NCBI GenBank assembly: GCA_900208305.1 | Contig: OAPG01000001.1 | Location: 1,984,001-2,048,000, forward strand | Direction of reading: 5' to 3' | Source of the DNA: Melanopsichium pennsylvanicum | Lineage: Eukaryota; Basidiomycota; Ustilaginomycetes; Ustilaginales | DNA: 64,000 nucleotides | Shown here: positions 51,706 to 62,001 of the stretch, in pieces | Layout of the letters: the number at the start of each line of letters is the position of its first letter | How positions within the stretch are numbered: the stretch's first letter is position 1 | Program-made: the position numbers and the translations under genes | Notes under the pieces: generated by a model | What the model was told of the DNA's origin: nothing | The model's input: only the letters and a program-made list of their open reading frames with translations | Database searches by the model: none

Positions 51706-52063
51706 GGTGGATAAAGAAAAGGAAGGAAAGAAAGGAAGAGAGAGAGAGAGAGAGAGATTGATTGGTTGATGACTTCAAGATGACACGTTGTGGAAAAAAA
51801 AAATTATCGCGTATTTGTATGGCTATAAAGTCACGTAGCATTGCAATGATTCGAGGTTGATCAATCCATTTCTGTGTGTTTTTTTTTGACAGAAGTTCAA
51901 GGGGACTCGACAATGTTTTGTTTGTGACGGAAGTTGACAATGGAAGAAGGGGAAAAATGAGAGGGTATGGGGTTTTTCGCATTCTAAGTGTTCTATACAA
52001 ATAATTTGATGATGGCATGGCAGATTTTTTTATTTTATTTTTTTATTTTTAGTGGGGGGAATA
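51706..52063. other. Convergent 3' ends of the PTP gene and CWC15
   Basis: About 360 bases with an (AG)n tract at 51739-51757 and T-rich runs near 52025-52050. No gene. Confidence 0.5.
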
Positions 52064-52894
52064 TCACTTTATATAACGATTCATAAATTTTCTATGAAAT
52101 TCGGATCTGGATAGATCATTGACAAACCTACTACTACTACCACTACTACCACCACCATTGGCTTGATTTTTAAAAATAATATCGTCATCCCATCTCCTTC
52201 TGACCTCTCCAACGAAATCCATCTTATCATGATCATCAGCGCTGTTACGACTTTGAAACGAATTTTCAAGATTCAACAGTGGATTCCCCAAATTGATTTC
52301 TTGTTCTTCACTAAATCCAGTTGCTCGAAGTTTTTCTTTTTCTCTTTCTGCTTTGATTTTTTCCAATTCTTTTAACAGTTGTGCTTGTTGATCTAGATCA
52401 TGATCTTCATCGTCGGAATTTGAATCGGTTTCGTCTGAATCGTCTGAATCGTTTTGTTGAGGTTTTGTTGAAACTTGGTTGTCTTGATCATCATCTGAAT
52501 CATCTTGTTCTGTTTCAGAAGAGACTTGAGAATCATGGTGATTGTCATAGTCATCGTCTTTGTCGAGCTCGATAGCAAGTAATATGGCTTGTTTTCTCTT
52601 GCTCTCTTCTTGCTTGACTTGAGTAGAATTCAAATCGAAAGGCATCGGTAAAGGTTCCAACCCTTGCTTGATACGTTTCGCGTTCTTGGCTTCCAATTCA
52701 GCGTGTTCCAATTCCCTTTTCAGATCTCTTCGGCTTGATTCTCCAGATTGTAAGGATGATGATGAAGAGGGAGGCGCACGAAATTTCAACTTTGTATGTG
52801 AAGGAATGTCGAAGATTGTAGTCTGCTGACTTAGATGTGCTTTGGACTCACGTCCTTTAGCTGCTTGAAATGTTGGTCTGTGTGCTGAAGACAT
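52064..52894 (-). CDS. CWC15: Pre-mRNA splicing factor Cwc15/Cwf15
   Basis: The protein is 276 aa. The N-terminus MSSAHRPTFQAAKGRESKAH matches the conserved start of Cwc15, with the following SQQTTIFDIPSHTKLKFR. Next is a Glu/Lys-rich helix (RRDLKRELEHAELEAKNAKR), then an acidic Asp/Ser/Gln-rich region (SETEQDDSDDDQDNQ) and a coiled coil (LLKELEKIKAEREKEK). The C-terminal block NPLLNLENSF plus VGEVRRRWDDDIIFKNQA and SEFHRKFMNRYIK is the family's most conserved part. Cwc15 is a component of the Prp19-associated NTC complex in the active spliceosome (nucleus). The gene is intronless here and divergent from the FKBP gene. Confidence 0.93.
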   Translation of the reverse strand: MSSAHRPTFQAAKGRESKAHLSQQTTIFDIPSHTKLKFRAPPSSSSSLQSGESSRRDLKRELEHAELEAKNAKRIKQGLEPLPMPFDLNSTQVKQEESKRKQAILLAIELDKDDDYDNHHDSQVSSETEQDDSDDDQDNQVSTKPQQNDSDDSDETDSNSDDEDHDLDQQAQLLKELEKIKAEREKEKLRATGFSEEQEINLGNPLLNLENSFQSRNSADDHDKMDFVGEVRRRWDDDIIFKNQANGGGSSGSSSRFVNDLSRSEFHRKFMNRYIK

Positions 52895-53260
52895 TGATCC
52901 AGGTTTAAGTCTAAGGATGATCGAACGTGAACTTGCAGTACATCAGAAAGAATGGCCACGATAGAGTGGAGTGTATGTATTGGAGGAATGATGATGCTGA
53001 GCAAGAGAAAGCGAGTGTGGAGTACAATATACCCTATTTGAAAGTTTTTGGAATTATCTTTCGGCCGAATAGAAGATATTGGCGTGTGTATGTTTCCACG
53101 TAGCAACTTAGATTTGCAGTATTAGACAAGTGAGTATTGCGCACAGGCCTCATTATACTTTCTCTCTCTCTCTTGCTCTCTCCCTTCTCCTCTCTCTCTC
53201 TTGGTCTCTTTTCAACACTACTTGGTCACTCTTCTCACATTTTGACTCTCGAAACCAAAG
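52895..53260. other. Divergent promoter region of CWC15 and the FKBP gene
   Basis: 366 bases between start codons, with a (CT)n-rich leader at 53158-53212 just upstream of the FKBP ATG. No other feature. Confidence 0.5.
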
Positions 53261-54254
53261 ATGAAGTTCTCATCATTCCTCAACGTGCTCGCTTTAGCCA
53301 CAGTCGCCGTTGTTGCAGACGCAAGTTTGCCAGATAAACTTCAGGTTGGCGTCAAATATCGTCCTGAAATTTGCCATGACAAGTCTCAGGCTGGTGACTT
53401 GCTTGCCATGTAAGTCAAACCACCTCCAGCCCTCTCCTTTTTTAATATCACTTGAATGAATTCTCATCCCCTCTCATCGGCTCTCTTCTTTCTTTCCCTC
53501 TTTCTCTCTCTCTCTTCAACACTGTGTTTGATCGATGCTTTGGATTCAATTTTTTCCATCTTTTCGCACTCTTGGGTAAACACTACTTACTGCTCATAAT
53601 ATCTAACAGGCACTACACTGGAACCCTCGCTAATGGTAAAAAGTTCGATTCGTCATTGGACAGAGGTCAACCTTTTGAATTTACACGTAAGCACATTTTA
53701 AAATCATATCCTCTTGTTTTGTCTTCTTTTTTTTCCCCCTCTTTTTCTCCAACAAACAACCTTCAATCAAGCAAAACTACTTTATTTACTAACGCTCACA
53801 CACACACACACTCTCTCTCTTTTTCTTCTTCTTCTTTTTATTAACTCGGATTGGTTGCATAGTGGGAACGGGTCAAGTCATCAAAGGATGGGATCAAGGT
53901 TTGAGGGATATGTGTGTAGGTGAAAAAAGAAAACTTAAAATTCCTCCTCAAGATGGTTATGGTGAAAGAGGTGCTGGTGGAACCATTCCTCCTAATTCTC
54001 ATTTGATTTTTGAAGGTAAGTTCTTCCATCCCAAATCATTGTATCTAAGGATGAATGATGCTGATACCATTCTTTCTCCAAAAAATAAAAAATAAAAATT
54101 AAATTCGAACGTTTTACGTGGTGATGACGAACTTAACTTCTTTTTTTTCATGATTTAAGTCGAATTGTTGGAGATCAAAGGTCCTCGTGCAATAGCTAGA
54201 AAACAACAACAACAACGAGATGCAGTTACAGGTGCAAGTCATACCGAACTTTGA
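53261..54254 (+). CDS. FPR2: ER-lumenal FKBP-type peptidyl-prolyl isomerase, 4 exons
   Basis: Exons 53261-53409, 53610-53686, 53863-54015 and 54160-54254 join in phase to give 157 aa; all introns have GTAAG donors and AG acceptors. The signal peptide is [21 protein letters not shown]. The FKBP domain then reads [70 protein letters not shown] and [16 protein letters not shown]. The FK506-pocket residues Tyr, Phe, Asp, Val-Ile, Trp and Tyr are all present. The protein ends in HTEL, a KDEL/HDEL-like ER retrieval signal. It should catalyse proline cis-trans isomerisation for folding in the ER lumen, as FKBP2/Fpr2 does. Only part of it is visible in single frames because of the introns. Confidence 0.93.
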
Positions 54255-54686
54255 ATGAATATCATCGTTATGAAAATTTCATCATATGCTTCAATGTGAT
54301 GATACAAACACATCAAAGGCTAGTCATAGGACGACGATACTAGTGCGAACATCCATGTGTACATAGGAGACACACACACACTCACACACTCTGGGATATT
54401 TTCTGACATTGACCTCTTTGCATGCATTTTTTGTGTATGTGTGTGTGTGTGTGTGTATATGAAAAATAATGACATTTCCCCTGTACCACCACTCTTTATG
54501 CAGTAATACTTTACGTTGTTGTTGGTTTTGTTTTTTGTTTCATTGACACTGCCAATTGGATACGAAAAGAGTATATCTTTGTTCTTCCATCATCCATGAT
54601 TCCATCAATGCAATCCATGACTTTTTATTTTATTTTGTTTTGCCTTTTTTTTGCGATTATTTTTATTTTTTCCTTGGTGATTGGAA
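54255..54686. other. Convergent 3' ends of the FKBP and PKA genes
   Basis: About 430 bases with (CA)n and (GT)n tracts at 54372-54390 and 54433-54456 that could pair as an inverted repeat, and T-rich sequence near 54625-54670. No gene. Confidence 0.5.
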
Positions 54687-55971
54687 TCAGAAATCTGGGA
54701 AAAGATGACCCAAGTTGTCCGGTAGATCGTTCCTGGAGTATTCCGATACGTCGTTTTCTGGATACTTTTCGAATCTGTGTGTGTGTTATTAAGTGTGTTT
54801 TGTGGAAAGGGATGAATGGTTTTCACCCAATGTTTTTGTTTAGCATTCACCCTTTGATGCGCGAGGGGGATTGTTCAAAAAGAGAAAGAAACTTACTGGC
54901 TTGAATCACCATCGGCAGTAACAGTTGGTAAATAAGGAGCAGGAATTTCTCTCCTATACAACCGATCCCAATCCACCTCTGCAAACCACATATGCCCAAA
55001 AATATCCTTACTACCCCTATGCAAATTCCCAAACCTCTTACTCAAATCCGCCGTCAACAAATTCTTCAATAAATCCTTGACGCCCGTTTCAAAATACGGA
55101 GGAAACCTTACTTTGCAAGCTATAATCTTTTCATACAACTTGATCGGATTCCCATCCTCAGTGAAAAAAGGTGGATGACCTGCCAACATCTCATATAACA
55201 AAACGCCCAACGCCCACCAATCCACACTCTTATTGTAACCTTTGCTCGAAACAATCTCGGGAGCCAAATAGTCGGGTGTACCACAAAGAGTCCAAGTAAC
55301 ATCGGGAACGTACTTTGCAAATCCAAAATCCGTGATCTTCAAATGACCATCTGCACTCAACAAAATATTCTCAGGCTTAAGATCCCTGTAGATAATGTTG
55401 TTCTGATGGAGGTAATCGATCGCCAATGCCACCTCTGCCGCATAGAATTTAGCTACGGGATGAGGGAATCTTTGACTCTTTCTCAAAAGCGTAAACAATT
55501 CTCCACCAGGCACATAATCCATCACCATGTACAGAAACGTTGAATCTTTAAACGTTCCCCAAAGATTGACCAAGAAAGGGTGACGAGCAATCGAAAGGAT
55601 AGCACGTTCCGAATTCGTGTGTTCGACCTGTTTCATCTTGACCACCTGTTCCTTTCGTAGCACTTTGATGGCGTAAAAGCGATGGTTGTGACGAGAGCGC
55701 ACCAGATGAACTCGACCAAATGAGCCAGTGCCCAGGGTTCGTTCTACGGCGAAATCGGAGAGCGCATACCTTCCGCTCAACTTTCGCTGTTGCGCTGCAA
55801 TGGCAAGCGGCAGCGAGGAGCTTGAGTAGGTGCCAGCCGAATTGGCGGATGGTACTACATGAGGAGTCATCGTCCCGACAGCCACCGAGACTTGTTGTTT
55901 GGAATCTTGTGACGAGGAACCAGCAGCAGAAGCAGCAGCAGAAGCAGAAGCAGAAGCAGAAGCAGAAGCAG

Positions 55972-56005
<34 letters not shown>

Positions 56006-56296
56006 TACGGCGGCTTGTTGAGTAGCCGAGTAATCTGGCGTAGTAGCCGAGTGATGTTGTGATGGTGCCGACATGTGAAAAGTGTGGGTGTAAAGAGTAT
56101 TTGATGAATGCGGATCGAGATTAGCGTGAGTAGATGGAGCAAATGGATGAGTTGCGGGTAGCTTGCGAGGGTGACAATGTTCAGGGGCTGAAGCGAGATC
56201 GCCGGACGCTCTACGTTTGATGCCGGACACTATGGCGATGGATTTTTGTTTTGTTACAGAATGTAGTGGTGTGAGTATTCGATTGAGATATTCCAA
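54687..56296 (-). CDS. cAMP-dependent protein kinase catalytic subunit, 2 exons
   Basis: Exon 1 is 54897-56296 and exon 2 is 54687-54774, joined across a GTAAGT...ACACAG intron of 122 nt; the product is up to 495 aa. The kinase domain starts near residue 181: [37 protein letters not shown], the activation loop [15 protein letters not shown] with the phosphorylatable Thr, and the AGC tail. Exon 2 supplies [19 protein letters not shown] and the terminal FPDF, the F-x-x-F hydrophobic motif of PKA. The first 175 residues are Ala/Ser/Gln-rich; an internal Met at residue 75 (MSAPSQHH) is an alternative start. In smuts PKA (Adr1, Uka1) controls dimorphism and virulence; which of the two this is cannot be settled here. 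Ala repeats are encoded by GCA/GCT runs at about 55920-56003. Confidence 0.94.
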
Positions 56297-57188
56297 ACTT
56301 GGATGGAATTGTGGTGGGTTAATAATGTGGATAGCAGCTTCCGATGTGGTGTGAATGGGTCTCAGCGGTTACGAGATGGCATTTAAGCCGATGATATTCA
56401 AGGCTTTCGATTTTAAATAGAGAGTCAAGTAGAGAGGAGAGGGTTCTATGTGAATGGGTTAAACCATTGTCTGTTTCCTTGTTGATTGGCTGACTGACTG
56501 ACTGACTGACTGACTGACTGAACTGTTGTTGGACTGTGCACTTTGACCGTACAAGTACAGTATATAGGTTTGGCTCTTTCTTCGTTTCCGTTTTTGTTCA
56601 AGAGCTGCATGCATGATTAAAAACTTAGACGGGCTTTGCATTATAAAAGCTAACATACATTCAAATTATAGTATAGTAAATCATAAATTAATAAATATTT
56701 CAATTCCCTCACCTGCCGCATTCATCCAACTCACCTCTCTGTCTTGCGCACGCGCCAACCCATCATCTTTACTATCCCATCCTAAATTTACTGTATCACG
56801 ATTCAATTTTGACTTGTGTGCTTCATCATCTTCATCAACCTTGGACAAATTTGAATCGAGCATGTTAGATCGATTTAAAAGGTTTCTGTTATATCGGCGG
56901 CAAGAAAAATCTATCGCGTTTCGGCTCCGCAATTGTTGGATTTGCAACAAAGCCTCCTCCATTGTCCACGCCTCCCACGCCTCCACACTCGAACATGAGC
57001 GCTTGATGCTTCCACCAGCTGCAAGCTCTGCTCCAATTTGCATCCATCCATCCATCCATCCATCCATCCATCCATCCATCCATCCATCCATCCATCCATC
57101 CATCCATCCATCCACTCTATAACCAAACCCTGCGACCCCATCACAAGCACCACACATTTGGTGCCAAAACATAAATTTCTTGATCAAA
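56297..57188. other. Divergent region of PKA and VPS68-like genes, with two tetranucleotide repeats
   Basis: About 890 bases. It holds a (CTGA)n tract at 56490-56521 and a (CATC)n tract at 57041-57114. The region is AT-rich near 56600-56700. No supported gene; frames through the repeats are chance. Confidence 0.5.
57041..57114. repeat. (CATC)n microsatellite, about 18 units
   Basis: Uninterrupted CATC tetramers lie about 75 bases upstream of the ATG at 57189, within the promoter or 5' UTR of the VPS68-like gene. Confidence 0.9.
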
Positions 57189-57803
57189 ATGTCCATTCCG
57201 AGACGCTCCTACGATCCTCGTCGAGTGTGTCTCGTACCTCTTCCCGCCGTACCTGCGTTACTCCAAACTTCCAAACGTCAGTTGGGCATCTATGTCTCCG
57301 GTGCATTATTTGCTTTAGGTTGGTGGTTCTTTCTTGACGCCACCATTATCTCTTCCATGCGACGTCGCATTCCTAAAGATCCCTCAATTCCTTATGAACC
57401 ACCAGCAACCTACATTACTTTTGCAGATTGGATGCCTGGTCTGTGTGGAACGCTGGGTATGATTGTTGTCAACCTGATCGATAAGCAACACCTTACCGAT
57501 GTGGGCGCAGCTTTCTCCTTTGGTGGTGGTGGTGGTGGTGGAGCAGCAGCAGCTTTCAGTGGAGATAGCGTTCAGTGGAGAGCAAGACTGTTCTTGTTTA
57601 TCGGTTTCGCTCTCATGGCAGGCGGTTTAGCTGGTAGTATCACCGTATTAACCGTAAAATATCTCGTACAACAATTGCCAGAGGGTTACGAGTATTATGG
57701 TGTAGCTAATGTCATTCAGAATGCTGCCATCATGTTTAGTACAGTTCTGCTCTGGTTAAGTCAAAATACAGAGAGCGAGTACGAATACAATCTTACGCTC
57801 TAA
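57189..57803 (+). CDS. VPS68: UPF0220/TMEM50 family membrane protein (Vps68-like)
   Basis: 204 aa from the ATG at 57189. Four membrane segments are seen: [39 protein letters not shown] (partly amphipathic), [20 protein letters not shown] and [20 protein letters not shown]. The [14 protein letters not shown] and [19 protein letters not shown] motifs are the family signature. Yeast Vps68 works in vacuolar/endosomal sorting together with Vps55; human TMEM50 proteins are the relatives. A Gly8/Ala insertion (GGGGGGGAAAA) between segments 2 and 3 is low complexity. Neighbours give no functional hint. Confidence 0.88.
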
Positions 57804-58275
57804 CACTTGTACAAATCGCCTAACTTAGCCTTGTTCCTTTTTGTACATTACTTTACTACTCTACACAATAGCCTTGATCTGGTCATGGCTTTGCAATCCC
57901 ACATCTTTTTTTTTTTCGTGAATCTTACAATCAAGAATCTAACGTTTTTCTTGATCATGATCAGAAGAGATGTCCGAGTTATACAGCAGCAATCATAGTT
58001 TGAAGACAGCGCGGAAAAAAAAATGGTGTTGGGAGTCAAGGTGCTGTACACGTATGCGTATCGGTTTGCACAATCCAGAAAGACAATGACGTTATGCGTT
58101 TTACATATGTACAAAATACCCGTTTTGGGTGGGGCGATAAACAAGGTGGTGCACATTTTTGGTTGCTTAAACAAAAAGACGACCTCTTATTTCGGACCGC
58201 ATCCCATATTATCTTTGTTTCCTCTTTCATCTTTCCTACCTCGTCCAACCTGATTGTTTCGCGTCGAAAATCAAG
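57804..58275. other. Intergenic, no gene seen
   Basis: About 470 bases between the VPS68-like stop and the reductase start, with A- and T-runs near 57907-57917 and 58014-58022. No gene. Confidence 0.5.
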
Positions 58276-59373
58276 ATGAACAATATCACTTCACCCGTTC
58301 ACATTCTCATCGTTGGTGCTGGTGCGGTTGGTTGCTTCTACGCTTCCAAGCTACATCAGACTTTCCAAGGTCGCAAAATTTTGGTATCACTCGTATGTCG
58401 ATCGAATTACAAAGTGATTGCTTCTAAAGGAGTCTTTCTTCAAACTCACTCTTTTGGAGATTATCATTTTTCACCTTACAAAGTGTTCGATTCTATCTCT
58501 TCCGCTTCCGAAGCTGGGATTCAATGGGATTATGTTGTGGTTACAACCAAAGCTTTACCTGATGTGACGAATGATGCGAAAGATATTTCACCTTTGGTTA
58601 CTCGAGGTTTAAATGGAAGTTGTATCGTATTGATTCAAAATGGGGTTGGAATTGAGGAAGTTCACAGGATTGAATTTCAAGAGAATCCTATTGTTAGTGC
58701 AGTTACTGTGATTAGTGCAGAACAAGTTAAACATGGTATTATCAAACAAAATCGTTGGACAAGAATTACAATGGGAACATATACGAATGGTCAAGCCAAA
58801 CCCAACACTTTAATTTTGAATTCAAACTTGATTGAAAAACTCACTTTCATCACCGATCAACATATTCAAAATCTCATCCAATGGTTCACCCAAACTGGAA
58901 TCAAAGATGCTCAATTCGCATCCGAATTATCACTTCAACAAACAAGATGGCATAAACTTTGCATCAATTCAAGTATGAATCCATCCTCGGTTCTTTCAGG
59001 TGGTACAACCAATTCGAGAATGTCATTGGATCCTGAATTAAGAATTCATCTAAAAGCTTGTATGGATGAAATCTTTACTACAGCTCCAAAAATCTTAGGC
59101 ATTCCCTTTGATGAAAATAAACATGCAAATCCACAAAAAATTCTTAAAAGTACCGAAAGAAATACAACCGGAAAACCAAGCATGTTACTCGATTGGCAAT
59201 CAGATAGACCAATGGAATTAGAGGTAATTCTAGGTAATCCCATTCGTATCGCTAAAAGGAATGGATTGCAAATGCCTCGTTTACAATCTCTCTATGCTCT
59301 ATTGAAAATGGCTCAGATAAGAAAAAAAGAGGATTCTCAACAAATTCAACAACGTTCAAAAGCCAAACTCTAA
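58276..59373 (+). CDS. 2-dehydropantoate 2-reductase family (PanE/ApbA) protein
   Basis: 365 aa. The N-terminus HILIVGAGAVGCFYASKLHQ is the NADP-binding Rossmann loop of ketopantoate reductases. It is followed by VVVTTKALPDV and IVLIQNGVGIEE, also family motifs, and VTVISAEQVKHGII. The C-terminal helical domain has the KLCINSSMNPSSVLSGG region (catalytic Lys and Asn expected here), and KPSMLLDWQSDRPMELEVILGNPIRIA, in two parts, is the conserved substrate-side segment. The family makes pantoate for coenzyme A; several fungal paralogues act on other 2-oxo acids, so pathway assignment is tentative. Codon use here is more A/T-rich than in KGD1. No signal peptide. Confidence 0.85.
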   Translation: MNNITSPVHILIVGAGAVGCFYASKLHQTFQGRKILVSLVCRSNYKVIASKGVFLQTHSFGDYHFSPYKVFDSISSASEAGIQWDYVVVTTKALPDVTNDAKDISPLVTRGLNGSCIVLIQNGVGIEEVHRIEFQENPIVSAVTVISAEQVKHGIIKQNRWTRITMGTYTNGQAKPNTLILNSNLIEKLTFITDQHIQNLIQWFTQTGIKDAQFASELSLQQTRWHKLCINSSMNPSSVLSGGTTNSRMSLDPELRIHLKACMDEIFTTAPKILGIPFDENKHANPQKILKSTERNTTGKPSMLLDWQSDRPMELEVILGNPIRIAKRNGLQMPRLQSLYALLKMAQIRKKEDSQQIQQRSKAKL

Positions 59374-59383
59374 ACCACCATTT

Positions 59384-59458
59384 CACTCACTCACTCACTC
59401 ACTCACTCACTCACTCACTCACTCACTCACTCACTCACTCACTCACTCACTCACTCAC
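59384..59458. repeat. (ACTC)n microsatellite, about 18 units
   Basis: A perfect tetranucleotide tract just after the stop of the reductase gene, between two convergent genes. Confidence 0.9.
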
Positions 59459-59514
59459 ACAAACTAAGCTTAGTATCTTGTATGTATTCTCTTAAGAGTG
59501 AAAATAGCATTGGT

Positions 59515-60759
59515 TCATTTACATAGGCATGAATCCGATTTCCAATTTGACCTCAAACCATCTAGAATAGCCTTGAGCGCCGGATTTGGAATGCCAATTT
59601 TGTTTTCCAATGTTTGAATTTCTTTATTGGCTTGCGTATCGAGTCGTTGCAAAACATCCATGGTATAATCGAAAGATTTGGTCACGTTACGCATGTACGA
59701 TACTGCATATTGCTTGGTTGCCAAATCACTAGGTCGTTGTTTGAGAACGTTCAAGATTTGTCGATTCGCCATGGTTGATGATGTTGGTGTTGCTCCCGTT
59801 TTTAATGGTTGTGATTGTCTCGATTCGTTGGTTGCGCTAAAATCATGCCCAACACTAGCCCGAATCGAATGAATAATCGGAAAACTAAACTTGCCTTCTG
59901 TCAAATCCTCTGCAAATCCTTTGTTCTCTGCATACTTGCTACTCTGAAGATTCATAAAGTCATCCAAGATCTGAAATAACAAACCTATCAAATTCACCAT
60001 GGGGATCAGATCCGGAAAATCGTCAACCGTGGTGTTGGTGGTGGTACGAGCAAGAGGTGATTGAGAAAGCATGAGTTTGACAGCGATTCTAAACAACCCG
60101 CCTGTTTTATTGTTGACCATTTCGACGTATTCCTCTTCGGTTGGACAGATCAAACTATCACGCCATAGAAGATCCATACCTTGACCTCGATGCAGGTTGA
60201 TTAGTTCATCCACAACCAACCTCTCTACTGTTGCTGTTTGAGTTGCGTTGGTAGAAGACAAAAGTGGGGCACTCTTGGTTCCATCCGTGTTGTTAGAAAG
60301 GGAGCAAGAAGAGAAAGACGCGGAGGTGTCTTGGTTCATTGAAAAGATGTGGCTAAACACGAGAAAATAGACGTAGTTGGCAGTGTTGATGGTTTGAGGT
60401 ACACCATAGATCTTGTGCGCAACCGGAATGCCTCGACGGAGGTCGGAGTTGTCTTCCACATCATCCATGAGTAGCGAAGCTGTATGGAGCATTCGAACCA
60501 CGCTACAGATGGTATCGAGTTTATGCAAAGGTACTTGAAGCCAGACGTTGAAAGCTTCGATGAGTTTGGTACGAACTTCTTTGCCAGGATTCGAGTCGAG
60601 ATAGCTATATGGTTCGAGGATGGCAGACTCCTTATCTGCAGGCCAAGCTGGTTGGGAAGAGAGATGAGATAGCATACCATCGTACCATTGCGCATTGTTA
60701 CCAGGGGTGGACGAGGGCGTTTGGGAGAGGTTGGACGAAGAGGGACCTGGGTTGGGCAT
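59515..60759 (-). CDS. Geranylgeranyl diphosphate synthase (trans-prenyltransferase)
   Basis: I choose the ATG at 60757-60759 (MPNPGPSSSN, 414 aa); an in-frame ATG at 60855 would add 32 residues containing a Lys/Arg cluster. The first Asp-rich motif is LLMDDVEDNSDLRRG and the second LDDFMNLQS, both characteristic of GGPP synthases. Other matches are VRTKLIEAFNVWLQVP, GIPVAHKIYGVPQTINTANY, HRGQGMDLLWRD and NKTGGLFRIAVKLM. The enzyme condenses FPP with IPP for protein prenylation, ubiquinone side chains and carotenoids. Between the motifs it has a Ser/Thr-rich insertion of about 35 residues (SFSSCSLSNNTDG...). It is convergent with the reductase gene across the ACTC repeat. Confidence 0.92.
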   Translation of the reverse strand: MPNPGPSSSNLSQTPSSTPGNNAQWYDGMLSHLSSQPAWPADKESAILEPYSYLDSNPGKEVRTKLIEAFNVWLQVPLHKLDTICSVVRMLHTASLLMDDVEDNSDLRRGIPVAHKIYGVPQTINTANYVYFLVFSHIFSMNQDTSASFSSCSLSNNTDGTKSAPLLSSTNATQTATVERLVVDELINLHRGQGMDLLWRDSLICPTEEEYVEMVNNKTGGLFRIAVKLMLSQSPLARTTTNTTVDDFPDLIPMVNLIGLLFQILDDFMNLQSSKYAENKGFAEDLTEGKFSFPIIHSIRASVGHDFSATNESRQSQPLKTGATPTSSTMANRQILNVLKQRPSDLATKQYAVSYMRNVTKSFDYTMDVLQRLDTQANKEIQTLENKIGIPNPALKAILDGLRSNWKSDSCLCK

Positions 60760-60855
60760 AGTAGGAATGCGGCTTTTTTTTTTTCTTCTTGCACAATTTG
60801 AAGATGACCCTAGCGGTGGCAGTGAGAAGAGAAGGGGGAGAGGGAGGCTAAACAA

Positions 60856-61375
60856 TGACGTTTAATGAGAAGAAGAGGGAGCAAGGTAAAAGTAGAGGCG
60901 TACTGTACAGTATAGTAAATGATATGATCACGGCGGCTACTCACGCTGCAACAAAGCCAAAGTGGAGGAGTGTTGGTGCGGGCCGATTCGCAACATCTCT
61001 CTGTCTCTCTCTGTCTCTCTCTCTCTCCGAGGGTCTTTGAAGCAAAACCAATCATGAATACTGATGTCGTAGGACTCAGACACTCGACGTTCAACACCCC
61101 GATACTAGATTGGAAGTGGCCCGATCTAAAACAACGATTATGGAATTTGAAGCGAATCCCGAGAATCAATAGCAGCAAATTAATCCAAGAAGATCCAATC
61201 TTTGAAACACCAACATCATCCTGCTCATCCCACTTTTCATACCTAATCTACGCTCAAACTTTGAGCAGATTGCTAAGAGAGCACCTCTACCGAGCACCTC
61301 ACAAAAGTGTCCGGACACTCGAACCACTCATTTCCCCATATAATACTCGCATTGGCTGGCCACCTTATATACAAC
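60856..61375. other. Divergent region of GGPP synthase and RPB8
   Basis: About 520 bases including a (TCTC/TCTG)n tract at 60996-61026. A plus-strand frame crossing it (60970-61398) has no family features and overlaps the RPB8 start, so I do not call it. Confidence 0.45.
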
Positions 61376-62001
61376 ATGGACCCTACCAACCTGTTTGATA
61401 CGCAGTTTGTTGTGAATCAGATCGACCCTGATGGCAAAAAGTTCGATCGAGGTGAGTTTTGCTATTCTCACATGCAGCATCCTTGATCATTCGAATCAAG
61501 CTGGTCAAACCTTGTTATCACCTCTCGTGACCGCCTTTCATTAATCTTTCCTTTTGTTTTGTTTTTTTTTTGTCTTTACTCGTCTTTGCGTCAATCGTAG
61601 TTTCACGAATTATTGCATCCTCGCCATCTCTGGAAATGACTCTATCCATCGACATTGCGACTGATGTCTGGCCCATCTCTGAAGGTCAACAACTCACATT
61701 CCAACTCGCATCCACGCTGAAAAAGGATACCAAAACCGAGGGTGCTGATGGCGACACGCAGGATGCAGCAGCGCAAGCCGCAGAGAGAGATGCGTGGAGA
61801 TTGGACCAGCCTGGTAACGGTGGTATTGCAGATGATTTCGACTATGTGATGTATGGCAAAATTTACAGGTACGATGAAAAGGTTGCGGATCAAGTCACGG
61901 TCTATGGATCTTTTGGTGGATTGATGATGGCTTTGACAGGCAATTTTAGGCATATGAGCAACATCACCATCGGAAGCAATGTGTACTTGCTCATGCGCTG
62001 A
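61376..62001 (+). CDS. RPB8: RNA polymerases I, II and III common subunit Rpb8 (RPABC3), 2 exons
   Basis: Exon 1 is 61376-61451 and exon 2 is 61601-62001, with a GTGAGT donor and GTAG acceptor; the product is 158 aa. The N-terminus MDPTNLFDTQFVVNQIDPDG and KKFDRVSRI is the Rpb8 hallmark. It continues LEMTLSIDIATDVWPISEGQ, and DDFDYVMYGKIYRYDE is the conserved block before the final strands. The end VYGSFGGLMMALTGNFRHMS and NVYLLMR is near-invariant in the family. Rpb8 is a small OB-fold subunit shared by the three nuclear RNA polymerases. An insertion of about 20 residues (TKTEGADGDTQDAAAQAAER) lies in the variable loop, common in fungi. Confidence 0.96.

Noticed and set aside
56889..57196. 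Minus- and plus-strand frames giving MDGW or HPSI repeats
   Set aside because: They are translations of the CATC microsatellite and not genes.
60970..61398. A 142-codon frame upstream of and overlapping RPB8
   Set aside because: Starts in a TCTC repeat, has no family features, and overlaps the start of RPB8 in another phase.
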